The position numbers were made by a program, and so were the translations under genes. The notes beneath the pieces are model-generated. The model made no database searches, had not been told where the DNA came from, and saw nothing but the letters and a program-made list of their open reading frames with translations. Of a DNA stretch of 64,000 nucleotides, positions 8,606-17,506 are shown one piece after another. The stretch is from an uncultured Flavobacterium sp. GTDB taxonomy: Bacteria > Bacteroidota > Bacteroidia > Flavobacteriales > Flavobacteriaceae. The DNA is taken from the NCBI RefSeq assembly GCF_943913405.1, contig NZ_CALTYA010000007.1:1-64000 (forward strand), written 5' to 3'. How positions within the stretch are numbered: the stretch's first letter is position 1; each line of letters starts with the position of its first letter.

Positions 8606-10381
8606 TTATTTTGGTTGGTAAATTTCTCGTTCATATTTTATAGTTCCGTCGCTCATCGTGTAAGGAACGGGCTGGTTTACAAAGCCTAATTTTCCCAAAA
8701 TGTGATGGTCGCCAGATTTTAAATTGATTGCATCCAAGCCCCCATAATTAGCAGAAAGATGCACGTAATTGTTCAAGACATGCCTGTATATTTCACCAGG
8801 AATCGTGTATTTTCCATTGGATTTATTCTTGACAACTTCCCGCATAAATGTCAGATATTCATTCAGCAGTTTGTATTTTTCTGTATTCGGAATTTCATAT
8901 TCAAATTTATAAGGCGGTTTTGTCTCAGCCGCATCATAACTTTCATAAAACGGAACTCCGTCTTCAATCGCTTTCTGCAACATCAAATACATGGGCACAA
9001 GCGAATATTTATTCGAGATCTTGCGTTCGTCAACCAGCATATAGTGATCAGAAAGCTTCTTTTCATCGATAATGTGTGTCTTTGTAGGATCATACATCGT
9101 CGACTGCGGAATTTGATAATCGCCCGCCCTTTCTACTTCTTTTGTAATGTAAATGGGCAAATATTTATCTACAAGCGGTGTTGCGGTCGTCTGCATGTAA
9201 TGATCGTGCGTGTTTTTCAAGACAATTTGAGAATCGGTACAAAAACCAGAATTTATAAAATACTGGCGTACTTTCTGCTTTTCTTCCCACAAAGCGGTGT
9301 CGCCTTCTCTTAAATCAAAAAAATCTAGAATCGTTACATTTTTATCTAAACTCGCATAACCGCCACCGATGTCAGAATGCGCGCCCAACATTCCCAAAGT
9401 ATATCCTGCATTTGTCGGCGTAGAAGCAAAATTCTTGCGCCATTCATTATCAGCCTTGATATGGAAAACACTTTTTATACCGAGATTGGTAATATTGGTT
9501 TTGATATCTTGCAAAGCCTCCTGAAAAATAATAGTGGAAACTCCGAAAACCAGACTTGCCTTGTAACCCAGATTTTCTTTGGTAATTCCGTCTGAAATTA
9601 CGGTATCGAATAATCCTAAAAAGCGAATTTCTATATTGAAAGTGTCTCCTACAGTTTTGTGTCCTTTCTTCTTTAATTCAGCGCCAAGCAAACCTCCGGC
9701 CTGTTTTGTGATGTATTTTTGAGGCTTAACTCCTCTTTTTATATCCATTTCATCACGCATTACATTGGTGTAAACTGGCTTTTTCTTTACTTCATTGCAA
9801 AAATGCCTTGCTGCCGCCGCACCTCTGCTAAATCCAAAAACGTCGAAAACTATCTTATTTATTTTTTGTCCTTGAACCGTACTGAACTGATTGGCTACGA
9901 CCGCTTTAATTCCTTCTTCCACTCGCCCGATTACGCCCCAGGAACTTCTTCCCAAAGCCGAACCTAAAATATCATCTTCTTTTCCCTGTTTTGTTCCGAT
10001 TCCTTCGATATATTGCTTTAGGATAACGTGTTTCCCATATTCTGGATGCTGGTCATCAGAATAGTTTTTAGTCTTCACTTCTTTATATAAATCAAAGAGC
10101 TTCACTACATTAGAATAAGGATTCCAATAACTGTCCCTGTCGGTAATCTTAATTTTTTCCTCTTCGCCATTCTCTTCCCTGATCACTTCATATTTCGACG
10201 GAATCGTGTCAGCCACAATATTTACCTCGCTTGAAGTCACATGGCTATAATAGGTCTCTTCAGAATTGAAACGATTGTTTCCAGTTCCGTCAAAAAACAT
10301 TCCCACATACACATTGACCGTTTCTTCTACTGGAGGCGGTGCGGGAGGCGTATAATTTCCGAATAAGTTATTTGTTGCCAT
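8606..10381 (-). CDS. Tle1-like T6SS phospholipase effector (DUF2235)
   Basis: The protein is an alpha/beta-hydrolase of the DUF2235/Tle1 class, 591 residues from the ATG at 10381. An upstream in-frame TTG at 10390 exists, but the ATG is the better start. The family signature FFDGTGNN lies at about 29-36. The nucleophile elbow is GFSRG at 183-187 (Ser185), followed by AAAAR. Asp259 in LGLFDTVISDG and His335 in LGAHSDIGGGY complete a plausible catalytic triad, so the enzyme should be active. Tle1 effectors cleave phospholipids of the target cell from the periplasmic side. The N-terminal segment has a proline run (TPPAPPPVEE). The start overlaps the 56-residue gene by 14 bp, in an operon from VgrG to the putative immunity gene. 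Confidence 0.85.
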   Translation of the reverse strand: MATNNLFGNYTPPAPPPVEETVNVYVGMFFDGTGNNRFNSEETYYSHVTSSEVNIVADTIPSKYEVIREENGEEEKIKITDRDSYWNPYSNVVKLFDLYKEVKTKNYSDDQHPEYGKHVILKQYIEGIGTKQGKEDDILGSALGRSSWGVIGRVEEGIKAVVANQFSTVQGQKINKIVFDVFGFSRGAAAARHFCNEVKKKPVYTNVMRDEMDIKRGVKPQKYITKQAGGLLGAELKKKGHKTVGDTFNIEIRFLGLFDTVISDGITKENLGYKASLVFGVSTIIFQEALQDIKTNITNLGIKSVFHIKADNEWRKNFASTPTNAGYTLGMLGAHSDIGGGYASLDKNVTILDFFDLREGDTALWEEKQKVRQYFINSGFCTDSQIVLKNTHDHYMQTTATPLVDKYLPIYITKEVERAGDYQIPQSTMYDPTKTHIIDEKKLSDHYMLVDERKISNKYSLVPMYLMLQKAIEDGVPFYESYDAAETKPPYKFEYEIPNTEKYKLLNEYLTFMREVVKNKSNGKYTIPGEIYRHVLNNYVHLSANYGGLDAINLKSGDHHILGKLGFVNQPVPYTMSDGTIKYEREIYQPK

Positions 10382-10538
10382 GCGATACAATTTTCTTATT
10401 GCTTGCCAAAATCAAATTTTCAGCCATTGCTTCCACATTGAGCTTGCCTGCAATTTTTTCTATTTTTTTCTCAACGACCAGATTATAATCATTCGCAACA
10501 GTAATGATCATATTTTTTGCTGTTTTTTTAATTGCCAT
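10368..10538 (-). CDS. Small spike-like protein between VgrG and lipase, 56 aa
   Basis: The ATG at 10538 directly follows the vgrG stop codon (10540-10542), and the end overlaps the lipase start by 14 bp, so the gene is tightly coupled on both sides. The product reads as short alternating strands (MIITVANDYNLVVEKKIEKI, then LNVEAMAENLILASNKKIV) ending in SHGNK. This resembles the repetitive beta-prism tail of VgrG just upstream and the tail segments of DUF2345-like proteins. It could be a detached piece of the spike tail or an adaptor that docks the lipase on VgrG. A longer in-frame reading starting in vgrG (10577) is possible but unlikely. Confidence 0.6.
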   Translation of the reverse strand: MAIKKTAKNMIITVANDYNLVVEKKIEKIAGKLNVEAMAENLILASNKKIVSHGNK

Positions 10539-10539
10539 C

Positions 10540-12387
10540 TTAAAATAATTTAGATTTCTCTGCACTATTAAATTCAACGGTTTTGCCGCTTTGCATCGTC
10601 ATGTTCTCATTTTGGCTGAACATCGAAATTTCTCCTGCAATTTCATTTGATGTTTCTGATTCTCGCTTAAAATCTTTTGCAACAATTTCAGTTCTAGAAT
10701 CAGAAGTCTCGCGAATATCTCCAGAAGCATTTTGTATAATATCTACGCCTGCAATCGACGTAATATTGTCATTTGCAGAATTATCTATATTTTCTCCAGC
10801 TCTGACAGAAATATTTTTTCCTGCCGTAATATTTACATTTTCGCCTGCATTCAGGTTGAAATTCTTTGGCGCATTTACCGAAATATTTCCTTCGCCGTCC
10901 ATCATCCAGGTATTGCCACTCGGATCTTCGATAAAAACGCTTCCTTTCGCATCGTTAAAAATCATCTTAGTTCCAGAACGCGTGTGGATTACCTTTTGGT
11001 CATTTCCTTGGGTGTAATAATTGCTTGAAGCGCTTCCGTTGTACATTGCTCCCAAAACAAAAGGCTTTTCAGCATTTCCTCCTTCAAAAGCGACCAAAAC
11101 TTCTTCGCCTTCTTCCGGAATGAAATAAAAGCCTTTTCCTCCGCCAGAATGCGGATTTATCATCCTGATCCAAGGCGTGTGCGTGCCTTGTGCTTTCTGC
11201 CAGGCAAAAGCTACTTGAACCCTTCCCAAACCTGCGGGATCTTGATTTGAAATTATCGTTGCAGGCTGTGATTCTGCCGATGGAAAACTGTGCACATTTC
11301 CATAAGGAGGCGACAAAACGCTTTCCGGAACGGCGTCAAAACTATTGTGGTAAGTTCCTGATTCATCGCAAATGTGCATGATGTCAGTCAGAATATAATT
11401 TCCGAAATTTTGTTCTTTTAGTCCGTCAAGCGGATTTCCGGTAAGTGAAAAAGCGGGTTCTTTAATTTGGATTACGTCGCCAATTCGGAGTCCGGTTTCA
11501 TCAGAATCTCCTTTGGCCGTAACCAAATCTGCAGTCCGCGATTGAAGCTGCGTGGAAACTCTTTCAATCAAGTGCGTTCTTGAGTTTCCTTCTTCCAAAG
11601 CATGGGAATAGAGCATTGTCGAAGTATTCGGAAACATTTTCTTTGACGATTCAAAGATTGATTTTGAATAGCCGTCAGGCTGGTAATTTACTTCTCCTGA
11701 ATTCGCTTTTTGCGTATCTCCGTTGGAAGGATCATAGCCCAAATATTCAAATCCGAGTGATTTTGCACGCATTTCTATGTTGAAAGAATGCAACGTTCGT
11801 CCATATTCTAAATCAAAATTTTTCGATTTTGGCTTCCCAAATACAAGTTCTTCTCCGTTGAAATAAAACCATTCTCCTTTTTTCTGCGCAATTCTGCATA
11901 AGAAAGCAAAATCACTCTCGCCATATTGAACGGTGTAAGGCAAAGTCAAATCTTTAGCTACGGAAATTGATGATTTTAGATTTTCACTAGAATAATTGCC
12001 AACCACATCTTGAACAATGTCTGCCAAAGATTTATCGCTGAAAGAACGAATATTTGGCGGGCCTTCCATTAAAATGGTGGGACTATAGCCGTTGATAATT
12101 ATTCCTCCGGAAGCTCCGGAAGTTCTTACTACTTGCGCTTCTGTAATCACTCCGACAAAATTCAACGGCGACGAAGTCATCATACTCGTTGGATTTATCG
12201 TAATTTTTACGGTCTGTCCGACATAATTTTGAGCTTTGTCAATGGCTTCCGCTACAAATTCTTTAGGCAATGGCTGTAAAATAGAAAAACGATGGTGCGT
12301 GTGTACCTTCTGGTTGATCACGAGTTTTGAAAAACGCGTAAGTTGTTCTCCTCCAATTTGAATCTGGATTTGCGTGCTTATTGGCAT
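10540..12387 (-). CDS. vgrG: VgrG spike protein of a type VI secretion system
   Basis: The 615-residue protein has the VgrG layout. Residues 1 to about 370 are the gp27-like part; within it the YTVQYGESDFAFLCRIAQKKGEWFYF sequence (split here after FLC) and a GRTLHSFNIEM strand are typical. Residues about 375-460 form the gp5 OB-fold, with ISNQDPAGLGRVQVAFAWQ, TPWIRMINPHSGGGKGFYFI and PEEGEEVLVAFEGGNAEKPFV split over it. From about 465 to the end a repetitive beta-prism follows, with repeated AGENVNITAGKNISVRAGEN-like units. No extra C-terminal enzyme domain is visible, so toxicity must come from separate cargo. It is the first gene of the minus-strand island, about 175 bp from the polysaccharide-locus terminator. 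Confidence 0.9.
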   Translation of the reverse strand: MPISTQIQIQIGGEQLTRFSKLVINQKVHTHHRFSILQPLPKEFVAEAIDKAQNYVGQTVKITINPTSMMTSSPLNFVGVITEAQVVRTSGASGGIIINGYSPTILMEGPPNIRSFSDKSLADIVQDVVGNYSSENLKSSISVAKDLTLPYTVQYGESDFAFLCRIAQKKGEWFYFNGEELVFGKPKSKNFDLEYGRTLHSFNIEMRAKSLGFEYLGYDPSNGDTQKANSGEVNYQPDGYSKSIFESSKKMFPNTSTMLYSHALEEGNSRTHLIERVSTQLQSRTADLVTAKGDSDETGLRIGDVIQIKEPAFSLTGNPLDGLKEQNFGNYILTDIMHICDESGTYHNSFDAVPESVLSPPYGNVHSFPSAESQPATIISNQDPAGLGRVQVAFAWQKAQGTHTPWIRMINPHSGGGKGFYFIPEEGEEVLVAFEGGNAEKPFVLGAMYNGSASSNYYTQGNDQKVIHTRSGTKMIFNDAKGSVFIEDPSGNTWMMDGEGNISVNAPKNFNLNAGENVNITAGKNISVRAGENIDNSANDNITSIAGVDIIQNASGDIRETSDSRTEIVAKDFKRESETSNEIAGEISMFSQNENMTMQSGKTVEFNSAEKSKLF

Positions 12388-12562
12388 GGCAGTAGATTTT
12401 AAAAGTTTAGTAGATCTTGGGGGAGATACTGAAATAATATGTGTAGTGAAATTACAAATATTGTCCTTTAAAAACAGGTTTTTAACTTTTCATTTGGATA
12501 ATTTTAAGAGTCATTTTTTGATATATTTTATCAATACGTCAAAAAATTGTGATATTACAAAC

Positions 12563-12590
12563 AAAAAACGGAGCCTTTCGGCTCCGTTTT
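12563..12590 (-). terminator. Rho-independent terminator of the polysaccharide locus
   Basis: AAAACGGAGCC (12565-12575) pairs perfectly with GGCTCCGTTTT (12580-12590) around a 4-base loop that reads GAAA on the minus strand. A T-run follows on the minus strand. It sits 22 bp after the GH97 stop and insulates the T6SS island. Confidence 0.9.
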
Positions 12591-12611
12591 CAATCACAAA
12601 AAATCAATAAT

Positions 12612-14633
12612 CTACTTTGCAATTGGAGTAAATTTTATTGCAGTTCCTCCACCAGAAGCTAAATTTAAATTTAGAATCGTAGAGCTGTCAACTGTCTTGC
12701 TAGAAATTTCTACAGGATAAGGATTCGTTTTGTAATCGGCTCCTTTTCCATCCGTATAAATTTCAGCTTTATAAGATTTTCCTTTTTCTAAAAATGTCAA
12801 CGGAATATTCAACTTTCTCGCCTCTCTGTTTGTAAGCGAGCCCAAATACCAATTTTCGCTATTCCAGTCTTTACGAACAACGGTCGTGTATTCGCCGATT
12901 TTTGAATCTAAGAACTTTGTCTCTGACCAAATGCACGGAACTTCTTTCACAAACTTAAATTCAGGCTTGCCTTCATAATTTTCTGGCAAATCTGAAGCCA
13001 TCTGCAACGGGCTGAAAATCGCAACATACAAAGCCAATTGCGCTGCCAACGTCGTTTGCACTTTTGCGCCTTGTGGCAATTTATAATCAAACCCAAAATT
13101 CCCTGGCGTATAATCCATCGGACCAGAAAGCATTCTTGTGAAAGGCAAAGTCACGGTGTGTTCTGGCGTATTTCCTCCGTCAGTTGACCACGCGTTGTAC
13201 TCTTGCCCTCTTCCGCCTTCTTGCGTCATCAAATTTGGGTAGGTGCGCTGCAATCCCGTTCCTTTTACCGGTTCGTGGTTGTCAATCATGATTTTGTATT
13301 TCGCAGCCGTTTCGATTACTTTTCTATAATGACGCACTCCATATTGGCTGTCATGCCATTCTTTTTTGTCTAGATATTTGTTTACGTAGCCTGTTTTTAC
13401 AGTATTTACGCCAATTTTATTATACAATTTAAAGGCTTCTTCTAATTGGCTTTCATAATTTTTAGTAGCGCCAGCAGTTTCGTGGTGACCGATCAGGCGG
13501 ACATTTTTCTTTGCTGCGTATTTGCCGATTTCAACGATATCAAAATCTGGATAAGCTTTTGTGAAGCTGAAAGCGTTTCCGTCAGCCGTCCAATCTCCGT
13601 CCCAGCCTTCATTCCAGCCTTCAACCAAAACTCCGTTTAAGCCGTTTTTTGAAGCAAAATCAATATATTCTTTCGTAATTTTAGTCGTTGCGCCATGTTT
13701 TGGCCCTTGTCCCCAAGTGTATTTTTCCAAGTGCATTCCCCACCAAATTCCGATATACTTTGAAGGTTCGATCCAAGAAACATCTTTTATTTTTGAAGGT
13801 TCGTTTAAGTTTAGCATCAAAGTTGAAACTGCCAAATCTCCAGGTTTTTCTCCGACGATAATAGTTCTCCAAGGCGTTTGGAACGGCGCTTCAGCATATA
13901 CTTTTACACCATCTGCCCACGGAACCAATTCGCTTTTGTATTGATTGTTTCCTGATTTCTTTAAAGTCATCGATGCAAAATCTGTCAAATCAGCTTCGTG
14001 AACTGCTACGAATAAATTATTTTTAGTTTCAAAAGTAGCCGGCGTATTTATCGTATCGGTTTTGCTGATTGCTGTTTTTCTATAAAAGCTTTCATAATAG
14101 CTGTTTTCAGAATGCACGGGAATCCACCAAACATTGTGGTCAGCAGAAAAAGTAAACTGCGTGATTTCGTTAGCAATTTTCACCTTGCCTAAATTTGGCT
14201 GTTTCGGGAAAGAATACCTAAAGCCCAGACCATCGTTAAAAACTCTGAAAATGATATCTACCAAACGCTTTTCTCCATTAGTTTCTTGTAAATGAACCAA
14301 TAATTCGTTGTGGTTATCCTTTACTTTTTTAAATTCTCCCCAAGGCTGTTCCCAAGTTTCATTGACTGATTTTTCTTCCGTGGAAACTACTTTGAAACCT
14401 TCGGTCATTTTTTTTATTTCTTGGAATTCAAACCCTAATAATGAAGGTTCGATTACCGATTTTCCGTTAGAAGTAAATTTGTATTGTGGCTGTCCCGACT
14501 TGGTAAGTTCAAAAACTAGCTCATTGTTTTTTGCTGGCGATTTAACTTTGTAGGCGTTTTTTTGTGCATTTGCTGAAAACAGCGCAAGGCAAGCAAACGC
14601 AGTCAGGAAAGGCTTTTTTAGTAATTTTTTCAT
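12612..14633 (-). CDS. Glycoside hydrolase family 97, SusB-like alpha-glucosidase
   Basis: The 673-residue enzyme has a signal peptide (MKKLLKKPFLTAFACLALFS, cut near ANAQ), an N-terminal beta-sandwich, a TIM barrel (about 280-560) and a C-terminal beta domain. GH97 hallmarks are present: KYIGIWWGMHLEKYTWGQGP, NGLNGVLVEGWNEGWDGDW, and the pair IMIDNHEPVKGTGLQRTYPN (Glu after His) and LMTQEGGRGQEYNAWS. The HEP and EGGRGQEY motifs, with PFTRMLSGPMDYTPG, match the inverting SusB-type subgroup rather than the Asp-nucleophile galactosidases, so an alpha-glucosidase is the likeliest activity. It probably works in the periplasm on oligosaccharides imported by the SusC/D pair. It is the last gene of the locus, with a strong terminator behind it. 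Confidence 0.88.
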   Translation of the reverse strand: MKKLLKKPFLTAFACLALFSANAQKNAYKVKSPAKNNELVFELTKSGQPQYKFTSNGKSVIEPSLLGFEFQEIKKMTEGFKVVSTEEKSVNETWEQPWGEFKKVKDNHNELLVHLQETNGEKRLVDIIFRVFNDGLGFRYSFPKQPNLGKVKIANEITQFTFSADHNVWWIPVHSENSYYESFYRKTAISKTDTINTPATFETKNNLFVAVHEADLTDFASMTLKKSGNNQYKSELVPWADGVKVYAEAPFQTPWRTIIVGEKPGDLAVSTLMLNLNEPSKIKDVSWIEPSKYIGIWWGMHLEKYTWGQGPKHGATTKITKEYIDFASKNGLNGVLVEGWNEGWDGDWTADGNAFSFTKAYPDFDIVEIGKYAAKKNVRLIGHHETAGATKNYESQLEEAFKLYNKIGVNTVKTGYVNKYLDKKEWHDSQYGVRHYRKVIETAAKYKIMIDNHEPVKGTGLQRTYPNLMTQEGGRGQEYNAWSTDGGNTPEHTVTLPFTRMLSGPMDYTPGNFGFDYKLPQGAKVQTTLAAQLALYVAIFSPLQMASDLPENYEGKPEFKFVKEVPCIWSETKFLDSKIGEYTTVVRKDWNSENWYLGSLTNREARKLNIPLTFLEKGKSYKAEIYTDGKGADYKTNPYPVEISSKTVDSSTILNLNLASGGGTAIKFTPIAK

Positions 14634-14656
14634 TCTATTTTTTGGTTTATTATAAT

Positions 14657-15895
14657 TTATTGTATTTCATTGAGCAATTGAACGGCTTTGTCTGCTTGCA
14701 TCGAAACGAAATAATTGAAAGCTTTGTCCAGTTTATTTTGAACGGAAGCATTTCCTTTAAATTGCTTTCTCAAATCGAAAAGCTTGCTGATTTGAGGAAA
14801 GAAATTTCCTGAATTCTGAACTCCGGCGAAAGCCTTTACTTTTTCAATATAAGAATATTGGAATTCAACCGTAGGCTCAAACATAGTCCCTTCTCCGAAG
14901 TCATTCCAGGTAATTAATTGCAGGTAATTCAAATTCGCATTTCTTGCCAAAGCCAAAGTTTCGTCAAGCGTAGCTCCGTTATTGTGCTCAATTGTCCATC
15001 CGATTGCCGAACCGCCACCGCCTTGAACATAATAATCTTTAAAACCTGGATAAGCGCTTCCCATCGCCACTTGGAGGTTTGGCAGATTATTGGCATAAAA
15101 ATTTGTCAGATGCGTATTGTCTTGATAAACCCAAGCATATTCTCCGGAAGCATTATTTCCAGCTTCTGAAGATTCGTGCCACAACGTCAAAAATGTAGGC
15201 TTTACATCTAAATTTGCGAAAGCACTTGTCCATTGGGCTGGTGTTGTCAAAGTTATCGGTCCGAAATTTAACAACAAAGGCTTGTTGTTGATTTTGATGT
15301 AATTCGGCATATTAAAATAATGGCTTTGCAAATAAGCAAAATCTGTTTTTGCAGCGCTGATAACCGTCGGCGATTTTCCGGCATTCACAACATTCGGCAG
15401 AAATCGATCTTCATAAACAATTGCATATTCCAAGCCAACTTTATTGAGCATTGCGATAAGCTGTTCGGTATTGTCTTTGACCATTCGGTAATCATTTACG
15501 TCGAAAGTGCCATACCAATCGATTAAAATTCCGTCAATTCCTGCATATTTCATCAGCAATAAATGGTTTTCAATTACTTCTTTATCGCCAGAATGGTAAG
15601 GCCCGATTAAAGGATAATAATGCGACGCGATTTCTCTTTTTCCATTGGTAATGATATCTGGATTCTTGTTTGCCATCTTCCAATGATAGCCCCACTGACC
15701 GTCTCCACTGCTTTCTTTGGTTTCAAACCAAGGCATGTAATGCATATAAATTTTAGTGGAATTTGTTTTTTGAACCGCTACCGGAGCCAAAATTTCTGAT
15801 GAATTTTCTGCAGGCGACGAATCATCTTTACTGCAACTTTGTGCAATAGAAACGCTCATCACGGCAAAAATTAAAGGCAGGATATATTTTTTCAT
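14657..15895 (-). CDS. GH71/GH99-like lipoprotein hydrolase
   Basis: The 412-residue lipoprotein (lipobox AQSC, Cys21, followed by SKDD) has a TIM-barrel like those of the GH71/GH99-like group: an IYMHYMPWFETKESSGDGQW opening, MKYAGIDGILIDWYG, GLEYAIVYEDRF, and the end motif LITWNDFGEGTMFEPT. GH99 enzymes are endo-acting alpha-mannosidases and GH71 are alpha-1,3-glucanases; the GH71/99-like bacterial proteins are mostly uncharacterised. Surface anchoring fits cleavage of the polymer outside the cell. It follows SusD after an 80-bp gap containing a terminator-like hairpin and precedes GH97 by 23 bp. The pairing suggests an alpha-linked glucan or mannan as substrate; the exact linkage cannot be read. 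Confidence 0.78.
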   Translation of the reverse strand: MKKYILPLIFAVMSVSIAQSCSKDDSSPAENSSEILAPVAVQKTNSTKIYMHYMPWFETKESSGDGQWGYHWKMANKNPDIITNGKREIASHYYPLIGPYHSGDKEVIENHLLLMKYAGIDGILIDWYGTFDVNDYRMVKDNTEQLIAMLNKVGLEYAIVYEDRFLPNVVNAGKSPTVISAAKTDFAYLQSHYFNMPNYIKINNKPLLLNFGPITLTTPAQWTSAFANLDVKPTFLTLWHESSEAGNNASGEYAWVYQDNTHLTNFYANNLPNLQVAMGSAYPGFKDYYVQGGGGSAIGWTIEHNNGATLDETLALARNANLNYLQLITWNDFGEGTMFEPTVEFQYSYIEKVKAFAGVQNSGNFFPQISKLFDLRKQFKGNASVQNKLDKAFNYFVSMQADKAVQLLNEIQ

Positions 15896-15921
15896 ATTTA
15901 TTTCAAATTAACGTTTGGCAA

Positions 15922-15969
15922 TAAAAAATGCCTGCCTTCCAAGACTAACTCAACAAGGAAGGCCGGCAT
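15922..15969 (-). terminator. Terminator-like hairpin inside the polysaccharide operon
   Basis: Two 13-base arms (15928-15940 and 15957-15969) pair with one mismatch around a 16-base loop. On the minus strand the hairpin is followed by a run of six T. It lies between the susD stop and the GH71/99-like start, so it could end a fraction of transcripts after susCD, or protect the susCD message 3' end. Confidence 0.7.
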
Positions 15970-15975
15970 CAGCAA

Positions 15976-17481
15976 TTAAAAATATCCGAAATTTTGACTC
16001 AAATTGGTGTTTGTTGTTAAAACAACAGTTGGTATTGGATATATTTTTCTGTAATTCGGAGTTGCTCCTTTTTCCCACCAAGGCTGGAAGAACGTTCCAA
16101 ATCTGATGTTGTCGGTTCTTCTTCTTCCTTCGAAAACAAATTCGCGAAGCAATTCCTTATCAATAAAATCAAGATCGATTACTGCCGGCATTTCAGTTCC
16201 TGCACGCGAAGTAATTTGCTGTACAAAAGGCGCAGCAAGACCTGGCGAACCTAGACGAACATAACATTCAGCCTGCATCATCAAAATTTCAGAATATCTG
16301 ATCAAAACCCAGTCATGATCGCGTTCCCATTGTTCGCCCGCTTTCATTTCATATTTTCCTAATCTTGCGCCTTCGTTTTGTTTTGCATTTGTAAAATCTA
16401 CAATATTTTCAGTATAAGTTAACGGTTCTCCGCTATCCATTACAATTACAGAACCCGTTGAAAGGTTGATTTGGTCGCCTATAATCAGCGATTTTTTTCT
16501 TTTGTCAGTATCTAAGAAAGAAGAATACACGCCTGGCTGTGCTGAAATTCCGTTTCCACTCCAAGGATAATTTCCTGTTGGAGAAATCGCAAATCTTTGT
16601 AGATAATGACAGCTCATTGAGGAAAGATAATTTCCGACAGTTCCAGCTTTTGAATCATAAGGAATTGACAATACGATTTCGTTAGAACCTTGATTTTCTG
16701 TAGCAAAGTTTGCGAAATAGTCATTGTTTATTGAATGTCCGGTAACATTTTGGCACATATCGATACAATCTTGCCAGCGCGCTCTTCCTACATAAACCTC
16801 AGAATTCAGGTATAATCTTGCCAATAAAGAGTAAGCAACATTTTTAGTAAATTTTGAATACACTACATTCGGACGCAAATGCGGCACTGCAGCCAACAAT
16901 TCAGATTCTACGAAATTATAAACTTCCTCACGAGTTGAATTTGACGGAAGCGACTGATCTTCAAAGCTTGTCACAATCGGCACATTACCGAACATATCCA
17001 AAAGAAGATAGTAATAATAAGCTCTGATTGATTTCAATTCTGCATAAATCGGTGCTTTTGCTTCGTTGCTCAAGCCTGATTTGTCGATTTGATAAATAAT
17101 TGAATTCACCTTTGCAATTCCTGCGTAACAGTAGCGCCAAGCAGACAAAATCATTCCGTTGTCGGCTCTCCAAACGTGTCTTTGCACGTCTTGATATCGA
17201 CCGCCGTCATACCAGTCAGTTCCTCTTGTTGGAATCGTAGCCTCGTCAGAAGCCACTTCATTCAAAAAGAAAACATATTCGCAGGTTGGATAAGAATTTG
17301 AAATTCCGTCAGCAAAACCTCTCAGGGAAGAATAAGCGCCTCCGACAAGAGCTTCAATTTCATTTGGCGTATTTCCAAAATTTCCGTCTTCTACTTTGTC
17401 ATATAAATCTTCGTTCAAATCGGTACATGAAAAAGTAAAAAGTGCGCTTACAAATACCGCAGCTATTATTTTGACTTTCAT
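15976..17481 (-). CDS. SusD/RagB family glycan-binding lipoprotein
   Basis: The 501-residue product from the ATG at 17481 has a lipoprotein signal (MKVKIIAAVFVSALFTFSC, Cys19). A longer reading from 17505 exists, but the shorter one gives the clean signal. SusD features are visible: a DLNEDLYDKV opening, the SKSIRAYYYYLLLDMFGNVP-type motif (here LKSIRAYYYYLLLDMFGNVP), the STREEVYNFVESELLAAVPHL helix, and the C-terminal RYSEILMMQAECYVRLG and ELLREFVFEGRRRTDNIRFG motifs. It forms the lid on SusC at the outer membrane and captures oligosaccharides. It begins 25 bp after the SusC stop. Confidence 0.92.
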   Translation of the reverse strand: MKVKIIAAVFVSALFTFSCTDLNEDLYDKVEDGNFGNTPNEIEALVGGAYSSLRGFADGISNSYPTCEYVFFLNEVASDEATIPTRGTDWYDGGRYQDVQRHVWRADNGMILSAWRYCYAGIAKVNSIIYQIDKSGLSNEAKAPIYAELKSIRAYYYYLLLDMFGNVPIVTSFEDQSLPSNSTREEVYNFVESELLAAVPHLRPNVVYSKFTKNVAYSLLARLYLNSEVYVGRARWQDCIDMCQNVTGHSINNDYFANFATENQGSNEIVLSIPYDSKAGTVGNYLSSMSCHYLQRFAISPTGNYPWSGNGISAQPGVYSSFLDTDKRKKSLIIGDQINLSTGSVIVMDSGEPLTYTENIVDFTNAKQNEGARLGKYEMKAGEQWERDHDWVLIRYSEILMMQAECYVRLGSPGLAAPFVQQITSRAGTEMPAVIDLDFIDKELLREFVFEGRRRTDNIRFGTFFQPWWEKGATPNYRKIYPIPTVVLTTNTNLSQNFGYF

Positions 17482-17506
17482 TTTTTTTATTTTATAAGTT
17501 ATCATT

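Noticed and set aside
10382..10390. TTG start three codons upstream for the Tle1-like lipase
   Set aside because: The ATG at 10381 gives a normal start and still overlaps the upstream gene; nothing favours TTG.
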